Part shown: piece after piece, positions 47,432-58,554 of the stretch
Numbering within the stretch: position 1 is the stretch's first letter
Layout: each line of letters starts with the position of its first letter
DNA from: Ptychodera flava
Taxonomy: Eukaryota; Hemichordata; Enteropneusta; Ptychoderidae
Reading direction: 5' to 3'
Assembly: GCF_041260155.1 (NCBI RefSeq)
Contig: NC_091941.1
Coordinates: 22,262,247-22,326,246 of the forward strand
Length of the DNA: 64,000 nucleotides
Translations under genes and position numbers: made by a program
The notes under the pieces: generated by a model
What the model was told of the DNA's origin: nothing
Seen by the model: the letters and a program-made list of their open reading frames with translations, nothing else
Databases searched by the model: none

Positions 47432-49540
47432 TTTAACTTTTAACTTTATTTGATCACAGTGCAGGGCCTCAGCCCCTCGCACAGAGTTTACAAAGTTTTA
47501 CATTATTAAGTGAGCTGGTCCATAAACTGTTCCTAAGACATGAAGTACAAAACCTATTGAGTGGATTATGAGTCAATTTTACAGATCTACCAAAAAAAAC
47601 ATTTGAATACTGTAAATATACATAAAATAATAGATTAGATTCTAGGTAAGTCTGGTAAAGTTTCTCTTCTCTTGAAAGCATTCAACAGATACAATGAAAG
47701 TTGAGAGACCTTGTCTTTGTTTTGCGATGACATGATTTCCACAAGCTTATTTCCATGTAAGTTAAATTTCCATTCCATTGGAAAATAAGTGTTTCTAAAA
47801 TCCTCGTAAAGTGGACACAGAAAAATAAAGTGAAATTCGTTTTCTACAGTTGTTATATTTTTAAACTCTTTACAATACATACAGATTCTCCGTTCTACTG
47901 GCAAATTAAGATGACGACCGATTTCTATATTAAGTTTGTGTGTGGAACAACGAAAATTAGCTAATATTCGTTTACGACTGTAGCTAAGGTAATCCAAATA
48001 TTTTTCTGGCTCAAGCAAAGACTTGAACTCGCAATAAACACTAAGTCTTGAAGAATTTGTCAAACTATAATGCCACTCTTGTTTACAACAGTCATTTAGC
48101 CTTTGAGTGAAATTTATCAAGAAAATCTTGGCGTCACCAACTTGTTGTTCCAGCCAAACAATTCCAAAACCGTAACGAAAGAGGAGATTTTTAACGTGTG
48201 TAACCCATGTGATTCTACCAGCATCATCTAGTCGTTTTAACATAAGATAACATGCTTTCGGATATCTATGATTTCCCATTTCAAGTAACTTTAACCAGTA
48301 TGAGATACATCTTTTGAAATAAATACAACATAATGGGAGTCTACCACATTCCCCGAGCACGGCCGAAGTATTTACACTGCTATTTACGCCTGTCAAAAAT
48401 CTACAGAACTGAACTTGTACACGCTCGATACTTTCTGAGTATTCGAAACCCCAGATCTCACTACCGTAACACAATACAGGGACAACAACTGCATCAAAAA
48501 GTTTAAAAGAATTCAATATCGACATCCCACCAAGCTTTTTAATGGTTAACTGTACTGAAAAAAGTGCTTTTAGCCCCTTTGCAACGAGATTTGACTTTGC
48601 AGGTGACCATGATAACCTTGATGACAAAAGTAACCCCAAATAATTATAATGTTTTACAGTATCCACCCGTTGTCCTGCGAAAAACCAGTTTTCATATCTT
48701 CTAAGATACCCCCCGTTGCGAAATACAATAATTTTTGATTTGGATAGATTGACTTCCATTTCCCATTGTTTACAAAATTGCTCGAGTTGGTTTAATTTAC
48801 GCTGTAAACTTATTGGCAAATCGGCAGAATCAGCAATATCATCGGCATACATTAAGATGCCAATTGTGGGAACATCCTCATTGACATAGATCCCACTAGA
48901 CTGTACATTACACATATAGTTAGATAACTCATTGATGAATAATGAAAATAAAAGAGGACTTAGCATGCATCCTTGTCTCGTACCAATAGTGCATTTAAAG
49001 TAGTCAGTTAAGCCATCCTTACATTTCACACATGATTTAAGTTGTGAATACATTGATCGTAATAATTTCAAAATTTTACCATGAACACCATATGAGATTA
49101 ATCTATGCCACAAGAGTTCATGATTGACACGATCGAAGGCTTTCGAAAAGTCTATAAAACTACATAAAAACGGCCTCCTTTCAAAGATAAATATTTCTGT
49201 ACTAGAGCTTGCAGGCAAAATATATTGTCAATTGTACAATAACCTTTTCTAAATCCTGCTTGAGACTCTACAATTACATTATTTTCCATGGTCCAATCTA
49301 CTAATCTTTGATTCAAAATTTTAGTAAAAATCTTACTACAAACTGATAATAAAGAAATACCTCTATAATTATTAACATCATGCAAAGACCCTTTTTTATG
49401 TAAAGGAAAGATAATTCCCTTGCACCATTCTTCTGGATATTGCCCAGCTTCCAAAATGGCGTTAAAAAGCTTACATAAGTGCGGTGAAATAATATCATTT
49501 GCAGCTTTGAAAATTTCAGCAACGAATCCATCTGGACCTG
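47432..49540 (-). mobile_element. 5'-truncated non-LTR retrotransposon, recent insertion
   Basis: A 2.1 kb LINE 3' part on the minus strand, bounded by perfect 13-bp duplications. The 3' end (plus-strand left) is an (AAGTTA)-like short repeat following ATAAAG. The 5' truncation falls just upstream of the RT domain (GPDGFVAEIFKAAND). The single frame break and intact duplications point to recent arrival. The clade is not certain; the RT and its C-terminal zinc-like cluster look unlike the CR1 and Tx1 elements at 5.7-16 kb. Confidence 0.88.
47635..49540 (-). pseudogene. LINE reverse transcriptase with C-terminal domain, one frameshift
   Basis: RT blocks on the minus strand are GPDGFVAEIF, NNYRGISLLSVCSKI, QAGFRKGYCTIDNI, then FIDFSKAFDRVNHELLW, GTRQGCMLSPLLFSLFINEL and the catalytic MYADDIA. 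A YLGLLLS block and a C-terminal C-x2-C...H-x4-CP cluster (CMYCKEF, FIFLCPLY) follow. The frame changes once, within the overlap 49152-49218, where a one-base loss in a T run turns FIDFSKAFD out of frame. The remaining 527-codon frame is open to its natural stop at 47635. At the right edge the first 13 codons of the upstream frame come from flanking DNA, not the element. Confidence 0.88.
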
Positions 49541-49553
49541 GGTGAGACCATTC
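49541..49553. repeat. target-site duplication, right copy; its last five bases are also the MITE's duplication
   Basis: GGTGAGACCATTC. The final CATTC (49549-49553) recurs at 50172-50176 after the MITE. The LINE therefore landed exactly at the edge of an existing MITE. Confidence 0.88.
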
Positions 49554-50171
49554 CACAGTAAGTGAGGCTACCCACAATTCCCCTTGATTTGTTCACTCAG
49601 ACATTTTTTGCTAAAGGCTTTTTCAATTTTATCAGTTTCTTAACAATTTTTAACTTACAATTTAAGTTCAGGATTATTTGTTAAAACTATGTTCCAAAAT
49701 GTTTGATTATGCTTAAAATTTAAGAGTAAATTGACTGAGAAGTCGATGTTTGGAGGTGCTAAAAATTGCACACTTGTCAAGATAAAGTTATCAGCAACTA
49801 AGATGGTCTCATCATACCACCTGTCAGACATGCAAATTTCCTTTGTTACGAACATTAAAAAAAATCAATACCCTTTCTTTTGCCAACACAGATGCAACTT
49901 ATTCCCTTAGTTTACTTGAAAATATTGTGTATGGCTGTCAAAAATCTGTGTCGACAAAATTACAAAATTGCTATCTCCTCCGCGGAAAAGGGGTTTATCT
50001 TCTCATTATTCACAGTGAGAAATCAGAAAATTATAATAATCAGAACTATGTTGCCAGAATTTTGAAATATGGACCGAGTTGTTCTCTGTACAGAAGAAAT
50101 TTGCTTCAGTTCAGTGAGTGATCTCCGTGTGTACAGATCATGGAGAATTGTGGGTAGCCTCACTTACTGTG
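49554..50171. mobile_element. MITE, 27-bp perfect TIRs, 5-bp TSD (CATTC)
   Basis: The terminal repeat begins CACAGTAAGTGAGGCTACCC (49554-49580) and is exactly complementary to 50145-50171. CATTC flanks both ends. At 618 bp it has no transposase. CAC-starting TIRs with a 5-bp duplication are the Transib/RAG-like pattern (CACWRTG), which this matches at six of seven positions; other CAC-ended superfamilies differ in duplication length. A diverged relative of its right end lies at 1715-1835. Confidence 0.75.
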
Positions 50172-51675
50172 CATTCTACTCCCACTCACTGACTTCTGCG
50201 GGTAGTTGGAAACCGCGCCCCCACTAAATGATTGGTTCGTGAATATTGTACGGTCGAATCAGTAGATATATACCCGGGAGTCATTATCATAAGCACATCA
50301 CTGTAATACTGTACAGATCACGCGTCAGTCACGATAGAAACTGGTTCATGGAGGCAATTCTATCGTCAACTTCAACTTCAAGATAATTTGCAACAAACGC
50401 CCACATAGCCAAAATTTGATGTTGGATGTGACTGCTTAGCACCTGTCGATATACAATGCCAGTTTAGATATTAATATATGACATGGCGGGCTCTGAAAAG
50501 ATGCGAAACATTTCGTAAAATGCTCACCCTCTAAGAGTCCTATAAAAAAGATGTTGAAAATCTTGGAATGCTTCGGAAACCCGGAGAAATGCATGTCGTC
50601 ATTCTGACAATCCTTTCCCAAGATCTAGTCACGGTGATCAATCCCTTTTATGTAACTACATACTTGTGTCCTCTCAACGTTTCTGTCGGATTACAAAAAC
50701 ATCGAGGTCTCATTGTTTTCTACTGGACGTTTTATTGAAATGCTCATGACACTTTACTTCAAAATTACAGTCATTTTTGATCGATAAAAATGTTAAACAC
50801 GCTACGATGTCATAGATATAAAAACAAAACAAAACCAGACGAATGAGTGAGTGTCCCGGTGACGTGCGTTGATGATCAGTTAGTACTACGATTTCGTGTG
50901 TTCTAGCTTAAAATAATGAGTGACATCTTCACGTATATCGAAAGTTAGCGTAGACAATCGTTTGGCGCAAAGGACTTCGAGCCGTTGGAACAGATGGGGC
51001 GCATCTTGTGGATATTCACCTGGATTTTTTTTCGAAAATGAAGGTCCGGATGTCGAATCGAGTTGCAAAGTACATATTGAATTGTCGATAGCATATTTAA
51101 GCATGTGATTGTACAGTCAGAATACAATGTGCATCATCTGCACACGTAAATGCTCCTCCAATCGACAGTAGCAGTCCCTGGGCCAGTTTTCCAGTGCTGT
51201 GCGGGGGATAGTCGATAGAGCGCCATCAACGTACACAGCTCGTAGTGTTTCCAACTCAATGTGCACAGATAGTTGTCGATGTCGATCAATGCGACTATGT
51301 TGAATGTCCCTCGATCCAATAACCACACGGCCTTACTCGAATTCGTTCGGTTAAGCAAACATCGATTGTACTGTCGTCCTTCAAGAGGCATGACTTACTG
51401 AGTTTTACACACGAAAAGTGGGCAATGAGACAAGGACAGTGGAACCGGTATACATCAGCGCACTGTCATGCTTCAAATCGTCGAGTTGCAAATTTGCTGT
51501 ACGGGGAGTTGCATGTACGGTATATTAGATTAACTGTTCGTATTTTCCCATGGTTCGAATCATAAACGCTTTGATCTGCTTTCGGCTAATGAAACAATTC
51601 AAGTACGATCGATCCTGGTGCATTTAAACAAAATCACTGACTGCATACTACTCTTGGGGCTTCCATTTTCACTTC
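50172..51675. other. spacer downstream (by its strand) of FABP-like copy 4
   Basis: No coding region or repeat supported. The stretch close to 51675 should contain the 3' UTR of copy 4. Confidence 0.35.
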
Positions 51676-52080
51676 TTACACCTTTTTTAAATGTCTCTTA
51701 CAAACCACGTTTTTCACCTCGAATGTCGTGACCATACCGTCAGTTCCTACCAATTCCCTAGTCACCACTGGCCACGGTTTGTCAGGCTCCACTGTCGGAG
51801 CGATGACCAGCTTCTCGCCCTCCCAGGACGCTTTGACCAGCGCCTTGTCTCCGAACGGGTTTGTTTCTTCGAATTCCTCGCCGACGGTGAATTTCTGCTC
51901 GAAGACTTTCACCAGGGTAACGGTCTTGATGGCGAAGTTGTCTCCATCCTGCTTGACGGTGACTGTGAGGGGCAGCTTCGCCATGGCTTTGCGGACCAGA
52001 TACGGAACCTCGATCGCCTCAAAGAATTCTCCCAGCTGTTCGTTGCTTTGTTCTTTCCATTTTCCCGACAAATCTGCCAT
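51676..52080 (-). CDS. fatty-acid-binding-protein-like, intronless, copy 4 (opposite strand)
   Basis: Encodes 134 residues from ATG 52080 (ACCATGGC, a strong Kozak context). The opening MADLSGKWKEQSNEQLGEFF is the family strand A and helix. NFAIKTVTLVKVFEQKFTVGEEFEET and VVTRELVGTDGMVTTF follow in family order with the ligand Arg in TREL. The C-terminus reads VCKRHLKKV: the Arg is kept, the Tyr position is Leu. A TATA box lies 125 bp upstream. It points towards the LINE/MITE cluster and away from the other copies' direction, so one inversion or an inverted duplication is needed. Lipid carriage is the family role; the ligand is unknown. Confidence 0.92.
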   Translation of the reverse strand: MADLSGKWKEQSNEQLGEFFEAIEVPYLVRKAMAKLPLTVTVKQDGDNFAIKTVTLVKVFEQKFTVGEEFEETNPFGDKALVKASWEGEKLVIAPTVEPDKPWPVVTRELVGTDGMVTTFEVKNVVCKRHLKKV

Positions 52081-52204
52081 GGTTTGTTAGTTGCTTATGA
52101 ACAGCGCTAAAAGCTAATCACACGGTCTCTGCAATCCGGGTGTAAGGCGGAAATACATGTACAGCACTGTTGCGTAAAACTGTGCGCTGCGGGTATTTGG
52201 CTGA

Positions 52205-52212
52205 CTTTTATA
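52205..52212 (-). promoter_or_regulatory. TATA box (TATAAAAG) of FABP-like copy 4
   Basis: A canonical TATA on the minus strand, 125 bases upstream of ATG 52080. It implies an unspliced 5' UTR of about 95 bases, which supports an active intronless gene rather than a promoterless retrocopy. Confidence 0.65.
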
Positions 52213-54560
52213 GGGTTGTAGTTGTCATGTGATTATTACTGGGGCCCGTAAAATGCCGATATTTTTCAAATCTTTGCCTAAGATGCAGGTACCTATCAAA
52301 TAATGCTGTCTTTTGTAAAAATCTGGTTTTTGTCTCGGATCAGAAGAGGAAACGGTAGAGGCCGTAAAGTGGGTAGTTTGGATCATAGCGCTACAAGGTG
52401 TTTTCTGCTTTGGTTTTTTTCGAATCCTCAGACCATTTTCAGAAATAATTAAAAAGTGAGCAGAAAATGAAATCATCATTCAAAGACGTAGTTTCTCTTT
52501 TTGAAAATCAGCACTGATTTAGTCATTTGATACTATTTTTCGCTGGTTTTATTTACCCCCGCCATGAACTCGATAGAAAAATGGGGCGGAACGTGTGGCG
52601 TATCCGTGTGTCCTTCGCTCGATCTTCATTTAGTTCGCTTTCTCAACACTTTATATGATTTAAAGGTCGTGACAAGCCTTGTATGACCTATTAGGCAGTG
52701 GGTGGTACGATTTTTCCTCACAACATTTTGTCATAATTCTCCCGAGCTGTTTGGTTAATTACGCTGAGCTATGCCGTTCGGATTTTCACATTTTGTACAA
52801 ATGTAGTAGTAGCGATGGTCGTGTGGTCACTCCGATTGTGTGCATTGTGCGTCTCGGGTTTACCGATAATACCGAATGAATTTGGTATGATCGACTTCAT
52901 ACTGCGATATCCAAACGGTCATCTTTAATTTGTCGTCATTCAAAGCGACCAGACCTCAAAAACGAGGCCACTTCCGTGAGTTTATCGGAGCGCACCACTA
53001 GCTCACGCCATTGCCTCGGCACCATATTATCTTCAGTATATGTAACTCTGTAACAAAATTTTGCCCTATCCCGCAAATTACGAGAAACGGAGTACATCCG
53101 GGGATTTTCATACGGATACATAACACAGTATCCTGTAAGAGTAACATACTTTGAAGATAGTTAACTATATCCAAGAATTGCATTTAAACTCATTGCACCA
53201 AACGCCCTATTTGAGACAGACTCAAGCATCACTCGTTTTCAGACACACACAACTAAACAAAATGGCATCATACCTTAAACTAGTCAATTTTGAACCCCAT
53301 AAATGTTTTTGAACAACTTTTCTGGGCGCGTGTACCCCTTCTACTGGCTATGGTCAAATCTGTTATCTGAACATCATACATGTGAAAAGGTACATTATAT
53401 TCGTTGTAGTAAGGGATATGATTAACAGTAATTTACCTAACCAAAGGTCAAATTTCTGTTTGACCACTGAGTTTCAACACAGTGAGTTTTTATGTCCAAA
53501 ACAACATTAAACCCAGTAAGAAATAGTACACACTAAGGCATTTGATCGGTTGATGTTGCCACGACATACCAGCATACTCATAATTGTTTCCCAGAAAACG
53601 ACCTATAACCTCTCAGTGTTGTTTAAATCTCAAATCATGGCCGATCAGTTAGGTTATGTAATGAAATACAATATTCTTGTTTCCTTCACCATTAGTAAAC
53701 TTCCGGTTCTTATTGGAAAGATTTTAAAGTGTCGGTGTCCGTATCCGGGAGCTGTATTTTTTAGATGTTTTCGTGGTTTACTTTTCTGAAAAAAAAAAAA
53801 AATCTATCGGGAAGCCCTATCAAGTGATTGTGTCTACTTATTATTATGAGGTGTTCCTAGTAGCCCTAGCTCTTGATGCATTTTCCAGTATTATTTTATG
53901 TTTATAAATACACCTAGGTACGCTTTGGTGCTCTGCACCGAGAATCATGTTAAGATGCCCTATCAGTACAGCCTGTGTACGTATGCTTGTAATATCAAGT
54001 GTTTTCTTTACACATGTTACACGTGGATTTTGGTCCAGACTAAAATCTATTTGTCAATAATAATATTGCGTATTACACTCAATGTGATGCTTTGTCTCGA
54101 ATGATACTTCAGGGAGAGGAATTGGAGAACGTATTTTGTTTTCTAGAACAAAAATACTGAAAGTACCATTATAAGTAACAGCGGCTATCCCTTTCATTTC
54201 AATGTCAATACTGTAATATGTAATACTGTAATGTGGCCACCAGTGTACCACTTTATCTATTCCTGTAATCTTCTCGAAAACAGCAAACAAGCATGACAGA
54301 CTGGGAAAAATACCGCAATTATACGGGTCGCTCAAGTTTGATCAGAATTGGTACATACCAAAGATCAACAATAAGTGTTATTTCTATCTGTTCGGTGCAG
54401 GAAAATTATACGTTGATGTTATGACAATTTCTGCACAGTAGAACCAGGAAAACAACAAGAAATATTTAAACCAGAAAATTAAGAATGACAAAAGTAAATA
54501 AGGTCTGAAACTTTAGGTACTGAAGGTCAACTTTAGCAACATGCATAGCAGAGAATCTTT
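52213..54560. other. unassigned intergenic sequence
   Basis: No gene signal; the open frames are short and without motifs. An A run is at 53790-53801. Confidence 0.35.
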
Positions 54561-54772
54561 AACACGATTGGAACTATTTGGGGATAATTGGATGTTCATA
54601 TTTTTCAAAATTCTCAAAACTCTTGGGTGCCTCATAGCTGAATGTCTCAATATTACAAATTATTCATAAAAACAGCGTGTTACGTAAAAAGAAAAGCAGA
54701 TTAGCTTACATTTGTAGGTTTTAAAGATACTACTTCACCATCCAATTATCCCAAATTAGTTCCAATCGTGTT
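54561..54772. mobile_element. short MITE, about 34-bp near-perfect TIRs
   Basis: AACACGATTGGAACTA... at 54561-54594 is complementary to 54739-54772 with about two differences. CTTT flanks both outer edges (54557-54560 and 54773-54776), a candidate 4-bp duplication. At 212 bp it has no coding capacity. Confidence 0.7.
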
Positions 54773-54776
54773 CTTT

Positions 54777-56119
54777 CAACCATGGATGTACAAAAATAGA
54801 CATCTATGGTTTCAGCAGATCTGTTAATATGTCACAGTTCATAAACAATGACAGGAAATGACCAATTAGCTATTTCAGTTACTGCTTCCACTCCTAAACA
54901 TAATAGGTACCCTGCATACAAATAGGTTAAAGGTCACAATCCTCTTATTAAGATGTGTGGGCTGATTCAGTTCACTGCCACCACTCCTGCACATTTGCAG
55001 GATTTCCCTTTTTCTTACCTCATTTGCACATTTTTGACACTGACGTGTTCATTTGAACAAATTCACATCTCAACCCCTGCATCTACCTGTACACCAAATA
55101 CTGAAATGGTAGCTTTGGCGATATGGGTGCCTTTGTGTGTGACGGACATACATCCGCACATACATACCCACAAATATACAGACATACAGACGCCACCGAC
55201 TCATCATATAAGCTCTTTTTGGTATTTATATATAAAACCAAATATTAGCTAAAAATCACAGTCTGTCGACCTCTAGCGACTAAATTTTGTTTTCAGTGTC
55301 GAAGTTTGATCTCTTTACATGCACAGGTAATGGGGTGGCAGAATCAAAGCTAATTTGCGACAAATGCACAGTACTTAACTCAGTTGAAAACTTGCCTTGA
55401 GAAAGGGGCGGGTTGAAAAAAAGTAGATGTCTCCGATGTGGACACAACCTGGGGGGATATTATACAACCCGGACTCAGCTTGCCTTTCCTGGTAATAGTG
55501 GTATTCTTTGAGAAAGTGAAATTACATGTGGACAGCATTTTAAAGAAGGAAATGATTATAAAAGACGCTGCTGTTGGGACTTTTAGAAAACCTACTGATG
55601 AAATCGTTGATCATATGCTAGAACACTGATTGACGAAGCAAAAATTAGAGTGATTTTAAAGTATTTGGTGACGGTAAATATTAAATACAATTTCAGCAAT
55701 CTTGGGGCTCAAGAAGCGATCACTAACTTGCTTTCTATACGATTCAAGAAGCCCAGCAGAGAGTAAATGGCTGTTAAGGCTTAATTCGATAGTTATACTC
55801 TATGTGAGACAATGGGCTGTAACGGCATAGAGGTTTGCATTATTCATTTATTACTGATACTCTTCAACGAGTTCAGGTACATTCAACTTTTAAAAAATTC
55901 AAAAAAGGAGGCCGGCCTTTCAACATGTTACGAGAATGAACGTTTAACAAATTTTGACTGTTTCGTTCGAGTACAACAATACTCTCAGAGTATTTGCATT
56001 TTATCAGCTTTTCTCCATAATTAGACAATGCCTTCATCAAAATATGCCGGTATTATAGATTCTATTGTTCCTAAAAACAGTCATCACTTTCCCCCCTTAG
56101 CCGCTTCCCCTTATTTCAC
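54777..56119. other. unassigned; 3' flank of the SLC3A1-like gene
   Basis: No supported gene. A CA/TA-rich stretch at 55140-55200 is simple-sequence-like. Confidence 0.35.
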
Positions 56120-56965
56120 TTAGTACTTGATAACTAATGTCTCTGCTGCGTTTACTTTCAAGCCATCGAATCCAACAGTGTTGGTTCTATCCCCCTCAGT
56201 GCTGAACACTATGGTCCCCTTCTCGGGCAATTTCGGGTCCAGCTCGCGATAGTTCTCCGTCAAAGCCTGGTCGCCGACGTTGATCGCGACAAAGTAGTTG
56301 GGCCATTCAGGGTAATTTCTCGTGAAAGCATAGAGTTCGTCTGTGGCGAGAACATTTTGCATTTCGCCGACGAGTAAGGAGGGCATCTGCCGTAAACTCG
56401 CCATCTGTCTGTATAGTTCCATCGTTGATGAGGCGTTGTCCTTCTGGGCCTGCAGTTAAGAAACAGATTGTGAAGGGTGTGAGAAAGCTGTAGCTTCATG
56501 GAAAAGAATGGGCAGTAATTACTTCATTTGCTGACGTACAAAGGATCCAAATGCCATTTTAGATTTACTGGTAGCCAACTGAATCTTAAGTTCACACGTC
56601 TGTGTGTTTTCCTCGGCCTAGGGCATTTAGAAATCTATTGCACAATGCACTTGGACCGGGTACCACTATTAGAAGTAAAATAATATGCATTCAAAATAAT
56701 TATCAAAGCTAACGGACGAGTCACTCGTGTCTGCTCGTTTCGGCATGCATATTTATTCATGGTCATGAAATTTTGAACGCTGAAATCCGTTGTGTGTAGC
56801 ACAGTGGAGTGTTCAGAAGTTCGTATGAAAACTGCTAACCTCAACATTGATGGCGCCGTAGTTACGGTGCACAGGGATCCACGTTTCAGACGCGTTGCTG
56901 AAACCGGCATTTTCACTTGAACTCCACTGCATCGGCGAGATGTTAGCCGCGTGGTTCTGTGGAAT
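56120..56965 (-). CDS. SLC3A1 (rBAT)/GH13 alpha-glucosidase-like protein, last two exons
   Basis: The exons are 56965-56840 (42 codons, phase 0 both ends) and 56449-56120 (109 codons plus stop), with CAG acceptors and a GTTAGC donor. The first carries the GH13 landmark PMQW...[20 protein letters not shown], the segment after the last catalytic region. The second has the start of the C-terminal beta domain ([20 protein letters not shown]) and ends ETLVIKY. SLC3A proteins are type II membrane ectodomains that partner amino-acid exchangers; secreted or membrane maltases share this end, so the two cannot be separated here. Upstream exons with the TIM barrel were not found up to the LTR element at 58723, so the gene is either long-introned or a 3' remnant. 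Confidence 0.82.
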
Positions 56966-57470
56966 CTGCGAAAGGAAATTGACAAGTTATATGTCGCGTT
57001 CATTTCGACGAGTCCAACGCAATGTGATATCTTCACTTGAGATATACCTCGCAATGTGCGACACTTAGGCTTGATGTCCGTCTTCTCGATCAGGAAGTAT
57101 AATTTACTTTTAACACTTTGATGACAGACAGCAACTTTACTGATATCAAAATGTTTATCTTAGCGACAACAGTAACCCTGTCTTAAAAATTAAACCTAGC
57201 TCACTTCGTGTAAAACCTGAAGTCTGATTAAATACAGTGTTCCATGAATTTCGTTAAGTGTTTAGCTTACTGCTAAAAGATAGCACGTAACGTAATGGGC
57301 CACAAACTAAAAGTGAATAAAAGCGACAAACTTGTCACAAAGAACGGGCTAAAACAAGCAACACGATGGCAGACACGTCGCGATGACTGAAACTGGCGGC
57401 CCATCGCTGCCATGTAAATGCAGGTATAGCAATGCCCCATACCCGTTTTATTACCTCGCGTGCGCATGCG
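56966..57470. other. unassigned, probably intron of the SLC3A1-like gene
   Basis: No exon recognised on either strand. Confidence 0.35.
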
Positions 57471-57494
57471 CGCAGCGAGGTTATGTCGCAGCGA

Positions 57495-57533
<39 letters not shown>

Positions 57534-57680
57534 TGGTCCATTTTCTCAAAAACGGCTGAACGTATTTCAGTCAAATTTGGTAGACATCTTCAGAATTCAA
57601 ATGGCTAGAACTGAAAAGGTTTTGGTGGGCGTGGCTTGGATATTAATGAAGTTATGAAAGTTTTAATTTTTCTGTTACGC
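57471..57680 (+). repeat. (TCTG)n microsatellite with a conserved-looking 3' flank
   Basis: About nine TCTG units (57496-57533) are followed by a unique 130-bp stretch. The layout (CG-rich head, TCTG tract, then fixed tail) looks like a dispersed microsatellite-bearing repeat family rather than a lone microsatellite; only one copy is in this window. Confidence 0.6.
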
Positions 57681-57699
57681 CGCGTATGACAAGTGAAAA

Positions 57700-58205
57700 C
57701 AATCGACTGTTTGAGGGCGCTGTGAAATGTGCTTGTCCAGGTTGGCTACAGCTGGATAGCTCCGGTTTCAACCACGGTCCCTCCGTGTTTCAACCTCGTA
57801 TTGAACATTAAAAATATGATATTTTATTACTCATTCAACTCACTATTCAAGATAAAATATCGTTTAGCAAATTAGCTTCATCCTTGGTAATTGATTGTTT
57901 CCCTCGCTGCTCGATCGCCAGAAATGAGTACATACGTTCTTAGCCCTGCGTACGATGCTGTGTGTTCCGCTACAGCTATTAATAGCCCCGCTCACCACAG
58001 CCCTGCAAAGACCCGTACGTAGAGTTGGTGACTTCAAATCCATTTTTGGACTTGACGTAAAAAGCCAAATTACTGCCGAAATTCAGCGTTCTTGGGCCCA
58101 AGTCGTATCCCTGCCTACCGCAGCTACTCGATCGCTTCCAAAATGCCAGTCTTTTATTCTTTTTTCGTAAATAACCGTCGATGTCGGCAACTCTCTCGCT
58201 AGCCC
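57700..58205. other. unassigned sequence
   Basis: No gene or mobile element supported. Confidence 0.35.
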
Positions 58206-58209
58206 TGCG

Positions 58210-58277
58210 TACGTACGCAGTGTACGCTGTGCATTCCCTGTGTGCGTTCCTAACACACAGCGTACACTGCGTACGTA
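58210..58277. repeat. hairpin with 22-bp perfect stem
   Basis: TACGTACGCAGTGTACGCTG... at 58210-58231 pairs exactly with 58256-58277; the loop is 24 bases. The stem has alternating purine-pyrimidine character. Possibly a short foldback element or the stem of a MITE. Confidence 0.75.
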
Positions 58278-58554
58278 ATACGTTCTCTACCTAGCCTCAT
58301 GGCATGGAAGTGCTGATGAATAATAACTTTGGGTCAAAGTATTGAAGTGTCCAATCAGGTTCGTGCACAGAGTCCAAGGCCATGACCTACTTCATGTACT
58401 GCTGCACTGTTTTGATTTTGCTTCGCCAAGAAACGTATTCGTCATTGTCCATAGAAGTATGTTTGCTCTCCTTTGAGGTTGTTTGTGAAACAAATTCCGG
58501 GATAGGCCTTGGAATGCATACGATCGGCATCGCGGCAGTGCATGTAGCTAGCCG

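Noticed and set aside
49554-49590. RSS-like nonamer 12-13 bp after the CACAGTA heptamer (ACAATTCCC)
   Set aside because: Only about six of nine positions fit the nonamer and the spacing is not exact; too weak to call a recombination signal.
51691-52110. 139-codon plus-strand frame
   Set aside because: Antisense shadow of FABP-like copy 4, which has the family signature on the minus strand.
55438-55629. 63-codon frame with a hydrophobic middle
   Set aside because: No acceptor or donor, no family resemblance, and isolated in AT-rich DNA.
57496-57533. Gln-Thr-Asp repeat protein in the minus strand
   Set aside because: Translation of the (TCTG)n microsatellite.
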